Shown here: positions 57,731 through 64,000 of the stretch, piece after piece
How the letters are laid out: every line of letters starts with the position of its first letter
Numbering within the stretch: the stretch's first letter is position 1
Assembly: GCF_010858045.1 (NCBI RefSeq)
Contig: NZ_JAAGVC010000005.1
Coordinates: forward strand, 203,088-267,087
Source of the DNA: Nocardia cyriacigeorgica
GTDB lineage: Bacteria > Actinomycetota > Actinomycetes > Mycobacteriales > Mycobacteriaceae
Length of the DNA stretch: 64,000 nt
Reading direction: 5' to 3'
The notes under the pieces: generated by a model
The model's database searches: none
The model's input: only the letters and a program-made list of their open reading frames with translations
Told to the model about the DNA's origin: nothing
Program-made: the position numbers and the translations under genes

Positions 57731-58720
57731 ATGTCGCACGACCGTTCCGGCTCGGCCGATTCCGGTGATCGGCCGGCCGGTGCTCTGCCGCGGGGGGCCG
57801 CTGCTCCGGCCGACGAGGCCGGGGCCCTGCGCGAAACCGCCGTGCTCAGCGACGGTGCGCCGCTGACGGTATCGCTGAGCGATACCGATCTGCGCATCAT
57901 CGAGACCTTGCTCGCCCCGCTGCGCGCCTGGACCAGCCCGCGCTTCTACGGGCTGGAGAATATTCCGGCCGAGGGGCCGGTGCTGCTGGTGGGCAACCAC
58001 AATCTGCTCGGCGGGATCGACGCGCCGCTGCTGTTGCCGGAGGTGCTGCGCCGGCGCGGCAGGCTCATCCGCGGCCTCGCGGAGAACGTCCTCATCGCGG
58101 TGCCCGGTGTCCGGCACCTGCTGCACCACTACGGTTCGGTGCGCGGCACCCGGCAGAACTGCTTGGCGCTGCTCGAGCGTGGTGAGGCCGTGATGGTCTT
58201 CCCCGGTGGCGGGCGCGAAGCGGTGCGCCGCAAGAACGAGAAGTACCACCTCAAATGGGAGGGACGCACCGGGTTCGCCCGGATGGCGATCGAGGCGGGC
58301 GCGCCCATCGTTCCGGTCGCGATGATCGGTGTGGACGACGCCTACGACATCATCGTCGACGGTGATCATCCGGTGCTGCGGCCGCTGCGCTGGGTGGTCG
58401 AGGCCCTCGGCATCAACCGCGAGCTGACCCCGCCCCTGGTGCGCGGCATCGGCCCGACGCCGCTGCCCCGGCCGGAGCGGTTCTACTTCGCCGCGGGGGC
58501 GCCGATCGATCCCGCGCCCTGGCGTGATGCCCCCGATCTGGGTGCCGCGGCGGTGGAATTGCGGGCAGTGGTGCGCAAGAGCCTGGAGGAGGAACTGCGG
58601 TTCCTGTTCGCCGAGCGCGACCGTGACGCCGGTCGCACCCTGGTGGGCCGGGTGCGCGGCGATCTGGGTGCGTTCGCCTCCGGTGCCATCGATCGGCTGC
58701 GGCGTTTTCGTTTGTCGTGA
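57731..58720 (+). CDS. Lysophospholipid acyltransferase (PlsC/MGAT-like)
   Basis: ATG 57731 follows AGGAGGGTTC. After a disordered 45-residue N-terminus the acyltransferase domain has VLLVGNHNLLGGIDAPLL, where the His and Asp are spaced as HX6D rather than HX4D, then VFPGGGREAVRRKNEKYHLK and GAPIVPVAMIGVDDAYD. This resembles MGAT-like LPLAT proteins. It likely acylates a lysophospholipid, mono- or diacylglycerol at the membrane. It precedes an acyl-CoA dehydrogenase by 149 bp. Confidence 0.86.
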   Translation: MSHDRSGSADSGDRPAGALPRGAAAPADEAGALRETAVLSDGAPLTVSLSDTDLRIIETLLAPLRAWTSPRFYGLENIPAEGPVLLVGNHNLLGGIDAPLLLPEVLRRRGRLIRGLAENVLIAVPGVRHLLHHYGSVRGTRQNCLALLERGEAVMVFPGGGREAVRRKNEKYHLKWEGRTGFARMAIEAGAPIVPVAMIGVDDAYDIIVDGDHPVLRPLRWVVEALGINRELTPPLVRGIGPTPLPRPERFYFAAGAPIDPAPWRDAPDLGAAAVELRAVVRKSLEEELRFLFAERDRDAGRTLVGRVRGDLGAFASGAIDRLRRFRLS

Positions 58721-58869
58721 ATCTCCTTTGATCATCTTCGTCCCCGATACTCGAGCAGGTGAGGCGACGAATTCGGGGAGTGAAGTGAACAGCCATTCTC
58801 ATTCCGGGTACGGTGGGTGACAACGACGGACCGGTGCGGACCGGTTCGTGTGGTCACTAGGAGGTTGGT

Positions 58870-60015
58870 GTGGAGCGCACACTGTTCGAACCCGAGCACG
58901 ACCTGTTCCGGGAGTCGTTCCGCAAGTTTCTCGACACCCATGTCGCGCCGAACCACGCGGCATGGGAAGAGCAGGGCATCGTCGACCGGTCGGTGTGGAC
59001 CGAGGCAGGCAAGCAGGGCTTCCTCGGCATGGCCGTGCCCGAGCAGTACGGCGGCGGCGGGGTGAAGGACTTCCGCTACAACGCGGTGATCACCGAGGAG
59101 ACGGTGCGCGGGCAGTACTCCGGTCTCGGCTTCTCGCTGCACAACGACGTCATCGCGCCGTACCTGCTGGAGCTGGCCAACGAGGAGCAGAAGCAACGCT
59201 GGCTGCCGGGCTTCTGTTCCGGCGAGATCATCACCGCCATCGCGATGACCGAGCCGGGCACGGGTTCGGACCTGCAGGGCATCAAGACCCGCGCCGTCCG
59301 CGACGGTGACGACTGGGTCCTCAACGGCGCCAAGACCTTCATCACCAACGGCATCAACGCCGACATCGTCATCGTGGTCGCCCAGACCGACCCCGACAAG
59401 GGCGCGATGGGGTTCAGCCTGCTGGTCGTCGAGCGCGATATGCCCGGCTTCGAACGCGGCCGCAACCTGGACAAGATCGGCCTGAAGGCGCAGGACACCG
59501 CCGAGCTCAGCTTCAATGACGTCCGGGTGCCCGCCGCCAACCTGCTCGGCACCGAGGGGATGGGCTTCATCCATCTCATGCAGAACCTGCCGCAGGAACG
59601 CATGTCGATCGCCGTGATGGCGGCCGCCGCCATGGAGGGCTGCCTGGACATGACCTGCCAGTACGTGCGTGACCGCAAGGCCTTCGGCAAGCCGATCGGC
59701 GCCCTGCAGAACACCCGTTTCGTGTTGGCCGAGCTGGCCACCAAGACCACCGCGGTGCGCATCATGGTCGACCGCTTCATCGAAGACCTGAACGCCGGCA
59801 CACTCTCCCCCGAGGACGCCGCCATGGCGAAGTGGTGGAGCACCGAGGAGCAGCTCGACCTCATCAACCGCTGCCTGCAACTGCACGGCGGCTACGGCTA
59901 TATGAAGGAATACCCGATCGCCAAGGCGTACATGGACGCCCGCATCCAGACGATCTACGGCGGCACCACCGAGATCATGAAGGAGATCATCGGCCGGTCG
60001 CTGAAACTGGCCTGA
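58870..60015 (+). CDS. Acyl-CoA dehydrogenase (FadE20-like)
   Basis: A 381-residue flavoenzyme from GTG 58870 (VERTLFEPEHDLFRES). AMTEPGTGSDLQGIKTRA, NGAKTFITNGINADIVIVVA and the catalytic Glu in IYGGTTEIMKEIIG match FadE proteins. Its place just after the hflX region matches fadE20 in M. tuberculosis. It is a paralogue of the gene at 33743, and the C-terminal motifs are nearly the same. Substrate chain length is unknown. Confidence 0.92.
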   Translation: MERTLFEPEHDLFRESFRKFLDTHVAPNHAAWEEQGIVDRSVWTEAGKQGFLGMAVPEQYGGGGVKDFRYNAVITEETVRGQYSGLGFSLHNDVIAPYLLELANEEQKQRWLPGFCSGEIITAIAMTEPGTGSDLQGIKTRAVRDGDDWVLNGAKTFITNGINADIVIVVAQTDPDKGAMGFSLLVVERDMPGFERGRNLDKIGLKAQDTAELSFNDVRVPAANLLGTEGMGFIHLMQNLPQERMSIAVMAAAAMEGCLDMTCQYVRDRKAFGKPIGALQNTRFVLAELATKTTAVRIMVDRFIEDLNAGTLSPEDAAMAKWWSTEEQLDLINRCLQLHGGYGYMKEYPIAKAYMDARIQTIYGGTTEIMKEIIGRSLKLA

Positions 60016-60042
60016 TTCCCGCGAAGGCCGCGCAGCACCGAG

Positions 60043-60076
60043 CGCCCCGTCCCGCCGATCACGGTGGGGCGGGGCG
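60043..60076. terminator. GC-rich hairpin between fadE-like gene and methyltransferase
   Basis: CGCCCCGTCCCGCC and GGTGGGGCGGGGCG form a 14-bp stem with two G-T pairs and a 6-nt loop, followed by GTTTCC. It lies between convergent genes and may terminate both. Confidence 0.7.
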
Positions 60077-60086
60077 GTTTCCGTCG

Positions 60087-60938
60087 CTAGCCCGCGTGCC
60101 GGGCGGTGACCAGCCAGGTCGCGGCCGGATGCCGGACCACCCCGTCGACCAGATGGCGGCGCAGCTCGGCACGTACCTCATCCAGCAGCGCCGTCCACCC
60201 GGAGGCGCCCAGTTCGGGCTCGAGCACACGGCGAGCCTGCCGTCCGGTGGTGGTACCAAGGATGAGCGCCATCCGCTGCGCCACCCCATCGCCGCCGTCG
60301 ATGCCGTAGTCGCACAGGAAATCCACGGGGGTCACGGCGATATCGGACCATCCAGCCGTCGTCAGAATCGAGGTCAGGCGCTCGGGATCGGCGAACGCCG
60401 TCGGGCCGGGTGCGCCGGGTTGCGGGTCGTCCGGCCGAGGGTCCATGCGATCGGTCAGCACGGTGGTGCCGAGGGTGAACATCGGGTTCTCCGCGTGCCC
60501 GCGCCAGCAGGCGAACGTCAACCCGGCCTCCGGTGCGGCCGCCCGGCCGATATTGGCGAAGGCCGCGACCGGATCGTCGAAGAACATCACGCCGAATCGG
60601 GACACGATCCGGTCGAACGGCGCGCCGGGAACCGTGGTCAGGTCCATGGTCTGCGCATCGCCGAGGACCACCGCGGCCTCCGGCACGCGCGCCCGCGCCG
60701 CCTCCACCATGCCCGCAGACACGTCGACGCCGGTGACCGCCGCGCCGGCCGCGCGACCGGCGGCCAGCAATGTGCCGGTCCCGCAACCGATATCGAGCAT
60801 CGCACGACCGTCACCGAGCGCCGCCGCACCGGCGATGGCCTCGGTCACCGGCGCGTACAACGCGTCGAAGAGCTGCTCGTTCTCGGTCCATCCGGCCGCG
60901 CCCTCGGCCCAGTTCTGCCGCATCTGCTCATTCACCAC
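60087..60938 (-). CDS. Class I SAM-dependent methyltransferase
   Basis: A 283-residue protein (MVNEQMRQNWAEGAAGWTEN). The SAM-binding motif is MLDIGCGTGTLLAAG, followed by VTGVDVSAGMVEAARARVP and VVLGDAQTMDLTTV. The pattern fits UbiE/Coq5-like small-molecule methyltransferases. It is monocistronic, with no neighbour that points to a substrate. Confidence 0.87.
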   Translation of the reverse strand: MVNEQMRQNWAEGAAGWTENEQLFDALYAPVTEAIAGAAALGDGRAMLDIGCGTGTLLAAGRAAGAAVTGVDVSAGMVEAARARVPEAAVVLGDAQTMDLTTVPGAPFDRIVSRFGVMFFDDPVAAFANIGRAAAPEAGLTFACWRGHAENPMFTLGTTVLTDRMDPRPDDPQPGAPGPTAFADPERLTSILTTAGWSDIAVTPVDFLCDYGIDGGDGVAQRMALILGTTTGRQARRVLEPELGASGWTALLDEVRAELRRHLVDGVVRHPAATWLVTARHAG

Positions 60939-61017
60939 ATCGCCAACGGTAGAGGTTCACGACATGGTCCGGGGCAGGCTCATCCGGAGCAGGCGGGGCG
61001 ACCGACGACCGGCACGG

Positions 61018-62100
61018 TCAGGTACGCGACGCCAGGCCGGTGCCGGTGATCAGCGGCAGGTCCAGGGTGGTGCGGATTCCGGCGGGTGCCGCGACCACCG
61101 CTGGGATCGCGTTGACCAGGCGCATCGCGGTGCCGACCAGGCTGGCGTGGTTGTGGTCGCCGTTGTCGCTGAACATGGCCAGGTCCAGGGCGTAGTGCGG
61201 TTCGCCGGTGACCTCCACGCGGTAGGAGCCGCCCGCACGGGCCGGTTGCGGCCAGTCCGGGGCGAGGTCGGCCCGCAACCGGGTGACGTGTTCGAGCACC
61301 GTGACGGCCCGATCGCCGACCATGCCGCGCACCTCGAAGCGCAGCCCGGCCGCGGTGCCCTTCTCGATGGTGCCGGAATCGATCTCGAACGTTTCCGGAG
61401 CCGGGATCCGCTCATAGTCCTGGGTGACGGCATCGAGCTGGATATTCAGCCCCGCCGCCAGTTGCCGCACGACGCTGCCCCAGGCCAGCGACAGCACGCC
61501 CGGTTGCAACAGCAGCGGCGTCTCGTCCATCGGCTTACCGAAGCCCATGATGTCGAACATGACCGCGCGATTGTCGTAGGTCGAGTAGTCGACGATCTCC
61601 AGGCACCGCACCTGATCGACCCGGCGGCAGGTGCCGAGCAGCGCCATGGGCAGCAGATCGTTGGCGAACCCGGGATCGATGCCGTTGACGAACAGCGACG
61701 CATTGCCCGCCGCGGCAGCCTTTTCCACCGGCACCAGCAGTTCGTCCGGGATGACATCCCATGGGTATTGCAAGAACACCGGCGCACTGGCCACCACATT
61801 GATACCGGCGGCGAGCAAGGTCCGCAGGTCGTCGAGGGCCTCCATCAGCCGGTTGTCGGTCATGGCGGTGTACACCACGCAGTCGGGCTCCAGTGCGAGG
61901 ATCCGCTGGGTGTCGGTGGTGGCCGTGATGCCGGTCGGGGCCGCCCCGACGAGTTCGCCCGCGTCCCTGCCGTCCTTGTCCGGCCCGGACACCCGCACGC
62001 CCACCAATTCGAGTCGTGGATCGTCGAGCACGCCGGCGAGCGCGTGCCGCCCGACATTGCCGGTGCCCCAGTGCACTACGCGATAGACCATGGTCGTCAC
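61018..62100 (-). CDS. NAD(P)H-dependent amine/diaminopentanoate dehydrogenase-like protein
   Basis: The start is GTG 62100 or ATG 62091 (MVYRVVHWGTGNVGRHAL). The Rossmann motif VVHWGTGNVGRHALAGVL resembles DapB-type and 2,4-diaminopentanoate dehydrogenases; FVNGIDPGFANDLLPMALLG and QCLEIVDYSTY-like sequence (RCLEIVDYSTY) are conserved in this family. It follows the SDR gene after 1 bp, so the two are co-translated. The physiological reaction is unknown. Confidence 0.83.
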   Translation of the reverse strand: MTTMVYRVVHWGTGNVGRHALAGVLDDPRLELVGVRVSGPDKDGRDAGELVGAAPTGITATTDTQRILALEPDCVVYTAMTDNRLMEALDDLRTLLAAGINVVASAPVFLQYPWDVIPDELLVPVEKAAAAGNASLFVNGIDPGFANDLLPMALLGTCRRVDQVRCLEIVDYSTYDNRAVMFDIMGFGKPMDETPLLLQPGVLSLAWGSVVRQLAAGLNIQLDAVTQDYERIPAPETFEIDSGTIEKGTAAGLRFEVRGMVGDRAVTVLEHVTRLRADLAPDWPQPARAGGSYRVEVTGEPHYALDLAMFSDNGDHNHASLVGTAMRLVNAIPAVVAAPAGIRTTLDLPLITGTGLASRT

Positions 62101-62101
62101 C

Positions 62102-62893
62102 TCACAGATCGGGAAGGGGGATGTCGAGATTCGGTGCGATGAGGCCGCCGTCGACCTCGAGCACCTTGCCGGTCAGGAAATCGCCCGCGGGGGAGGCGAG
62201 AAACAGTGCCGCCGAGGCGATGTCGACGGGATCTCCGAGGCGGCGCATCGGGGTGGCCTGCTCGAGCTTGCCGCGCATCTCGTCGTTGCCCGCCACGACG
62301 GACAGCGCCGAGGTGAGGATCGATCCGGGGGCGATCGCGTTCACCCGGATGCGCGGGCACAGATCCATGGCGGCACTGCGGGTGTAATGCGCCAGCGCGG
62401 CCTTCGCGGTGGCGTAGGCGGCGAACGCGCGGCCGGGCAGCCTGCCCATCGTCGAGGTGATGTTGATGATCGAGCCGGTGCCCGCCGTCTCCAGGATCTT
62501 CGGTACCGCGGCGTGCACCAGCGAATGCGCGGTACCGACATTGAAGGTGAACGCCTCGGCCAATTCGGCGGCGTCGGTGTCCAGCAGCGGTTTCGGCATC
62601 GCTCCGCCGACGTTGTTCACCACGATGTCCAGGCGGCCGAACCGGGTCACCGCCGCGTCGGCGAGCGCGGCGGCGGCCTCGAGATCGGCGAGATCGGCCA
62701 CCACGACATGCGCCTGCCTACCGGTCGCCGCCACCTGCGCGGCGACCTCGCGCAGATCTGCCTCGGTGCGCGCCGCGATCACCACGTCCGCGCCCGCCTC
62801 GGCGAATCCGAGGGCGATCGCGGCACCGAGGCCACGTCCCGCGCCGGTGATGATCGCTACCCGGCCATCGAGCCGGAATCGATCCAGAATCAT
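62102..62893 (-). CDS. Short-chain dehydrogenase/reductase
   Basis: A 263-residue classical SDR. Cofactor motif [25 protein letters not shown] loop, catalytic Ser in [20 protein letters not shown] and the following Tyr-x3-Lys (YATAK). [15 protein letters not shown] and [11 protein letters not shown] complete the fold. AARTEAD after the second strand hints at NADP use. It is the first gene of a two-gene unit divergent from an IclR-type regulator. Confidence 0.92.
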   Translation of the reverse strand: MILDRFRLDGRVAIITGAGRGLGAAIALGFAEAGADVVIAARTEADLREVAAQVAATGRQAHVVVADLADLEAAAALADAAVTRFGRLDIVVNNVGGAMPKPLLDTDAAELAEAFTFNVGTAHSLVHAAVPKILETAGTGSIINITSTMGRLPGRAFAAYATAKAALAHYTRSAAMDLCPRIRVNAIAPGSILTSALSVVAGNDEMRGKLEQATPMRRLGDPVDIASAALFLASPAGDFLTGKVLEVDGGLIAPNLDIPLPDL

Positions 62894-62910
62894 CGCCGTA
62901 TCCTTTCTGT

Positions 62911-62942
62911 GTCGAATATTCGACTACTATTCGGCGAATAGT
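62911..62942. promoter_or_regulatory. Two adjacent perfect palindromes between the SDR gene and the IclR-type gene
   Basis: GTCGAATATTCGAC (62911-62924) is a perfect 14-bp palindrome. One base later ACTATTCG-G-CGAATAGT (62926-62942) is a perfect 8+1+8 palindrome. Both contain ATTCG/CGAAT half-sites. They lie 18-49 bp from the SDR start and 45-76 bp from the regulator start, in a short AT-richer stretch. Confidence 0.7.
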
Positions 62943-62986
62943 CGATGCAGTGTAGGGCGCGGCGCGTCCGGCGACAAGGGGATGCG

Positions 62987-63862
62987 ATGTCGATATCAGG
63001 GTCACCACCGACCCGCCGGGTGATCGCGGTGGTCGAGCTGCTGATCGAATCCGAGCGGGCGATGAACGCCTCGGAGATCGCGGCGGCACTGTCGTTGGCG
63101 CGCGCCACCGTCACGGCCGTCCTGGCAGAGCTCGCCGCTGCGGGGTGGGTTCGCCGTGACGGTGATCTGCGGTACCGGCCGGGGCCCGCGTTGGCGCGGT
63201 TGTCACCGGGGCCGCCCGCTGACATCGGCGCCGCCCATACCGAACTGGCGGCATTGGCCGCGGCCGCCGGTTGCGGCGCCACCCTCAGCCGGATCGACAG
63301 TGACCGGCTGACGGTGGTGGCCAAGCAGTATTCGGGCGAGCGGGTGGTGCCCGGTTTGACTGTCGGGCAATCGCTTCCACTGTCCTACCCGGCCGGAGCG
63401 GCGGTGATGCCGTGGCGCGCGGAAGCCGAACGCCGCGCATGGCTGGCGAGCGTGTCGGGTCCGGCTCGTCGCGCGGCCCCGGCCCTGCTGCGGTTCGTGG
63501 CCGACAACGGCTATGCGGTGTTCCGGCCCGATGCCGACGATGCCGGACTGGTCGACGTCCTCGCCGATCTGCTCGGCGCGGTCGGTGCCGAGGTGCTGCA
63601 ACCCCAGTTGCGATCGCGGGTGCTGCGGCAGCTGTCGCGGCTGACCGCGCGGCCCTACACCGCCGCCGATATCGACTCGGCGGAGGCGCTGCCGGTCAGT
63701 TACCTGTCCGCACCGGTGTTCGACGGTGCGGCGGCACCCTATGAGGTGCAGATCGGTCCGCTGTTGCCCGCCGTCGGCCCGGCCGAGCGGGCGAGGTATA
63801 TCGCCGCGATTCGAGCGGGCGCGCAGGCGATGTCGGCGGCGCTCGGGGAGCAGGCGAGGTAG
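62987..63862 (+). CDS. IclR-type transcriptional regulator
   Basis: ATG 62987 (MSISGSPPTRRVIAVVELLI) gives 291 residues. The N-terminal winged helix is MNASEIAAALSLARATVTAV and LAELAAAGWVRRDGDLRYR. The C-terminal effector domain has VGQSLPLSYPAGAAVMPW, reminiscent of the IclR ligand domain. It faces the SDR pair across two palindromes, so it likely regulates them in response to their substrate. Confidence 0.85.
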   Translation: MSISGSPPTRRVIAVVELLIESERAMNASEIAAALSLARATVTAVLAELAAAGWVRRDGDLRYRPGPALARLSPGPPADIGAAHTELAALAAAAGCGATLSRIDSDRLTVVAKQYSGERVVPGLTVGQSLPLSYPAGAAVMPWRAEAERRAWLASVSGPARRAAPALLRFVADNGYAVFRPDADDAGLVDVLADLLGAVGAEVLQPQLRSRVLRQLSRLTARPYTAADIDSAEALPVSYLSAPVFDGAAAPYEVQIGPLLPAVGPAERARYIAAIRAGAQAMSAALGEQAR

Positions 63863-63935
63863 CGCAGGGACCAACATCGCGGGGCCGGGTGCGCACTCGA
63901 CGGCGATGACACACCGCGTCCGGGCGGAGAGCTCG

Positions 63936-64000
63936 TCAGCGGGACGGGTTCTCGCTGCTCCGGCCGGCATCCGGTGGTGGCGAGGTGGCGTCGTCGGTCA
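63936..64000 (-). CDS. Possible C-terminal end of a gene running off the right edge
   Basis: On the minus strand an open frame enters from the right edge and ends at a TGA (63938-63936). The last residues read TDDATSPPPDAGRSSENPSR, a polar, Pro/Ser-rich tail. Composition fits a protein C-terminus, but 21 codons are too few to be sure. The 73 bp between it and the IclR-type gene show nothing. Confidence 0.3.
   Translation of the reverse strand, partial: TDDATSPPPDAGRSSENPSR

Overview
The window is high-GC actinobacterial chromosome. Gene content and order point to a Nocardia-like member of the Mycobacteriales. From recall of the M. tuberculosis map (not a search), the backbone genes keep the order mntR, ribF, rpsO, pnp, M16 peptidase, dapB, dapA, rnj, ftsK, argA, pgsA, clgR, pspA, pspM, a glycosyltransferase, DUF3046, recA, recX, miaB, miaA, dapF, hflX, fadE20-like. 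gluABCD sits between recX and miaB, as I recall it does in corynebacteria. I see no insertion sequence, prophage, integrase, CRISPR array, rRNA or plasmid function.

Layout. 1-3830: catabolic genes (class III aminotransferase, succinate-semialdehyde-type dehydrogenase, tartrate/D-malate-type dehydrogenase). 3833-12805: mntR, ribF, rpsO, pnp and an M16 peptidase, then an ArsR/MFS divergon and two small accessory genes. 13048-22851: lysine/cell-wall genes dapB and dapA with RNase J, separated by a three-gene two-component cassette, a YcaQ-type glycosylase and a HicB-like DNA-binding protein. 23064-26360: ftsK, a minus-strand tRNA array (Tyr, Arg and a shortened Met-anticodon element), and a tiny minus-strand transcription unit with its own terminator. 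26748-32591: terC, argA, pgsA, cinA, then the envelope-stress set clgR-pspA-pspM behind an ECF-type promoter. 32588-42108: accessory metabolism and regulators, including a CGNR regulator divergent from a VOC/flavoprotein/DUF1348 operon. 42128-44355: SOS-controlled recA (no intein) and recX. 44473-47847: glutamate ABC transporter gluABCD. 48084-58720: tRNA-modification and dapF genes joined by 4-nt stop/start overlaps, hflX and an acyltransferase. 58870-64000: acyl-CoA dehydrogenase, methyltransferase, and an SDR/dehydrogenase pair divergent from an IclR-type regulator, plus a possible gene end at the right edge.

Three diaminopimelate-pathway genes (dapB, dapA, dapF) are spread over the window, each joined to a neighbour by a 4-nt overlap. 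RNA metabolism (rpsO, pnp, rnj, miaA, miaB, a SpoU-type methyltransferase, hflX) and DNA maintenance (recA, recX, ftsK, YcaQ family) dominate the conserved part. The lineage-specific part consists of small divergons in which a regulator faces its probable target across visible palindromes. Transcription units are often closed by long GC-rich hairpins; several sit between convergent genes and probably serve both strands. Functional calls rest on reading motifs by eye and on recalled family knowledge; no database search was possible.
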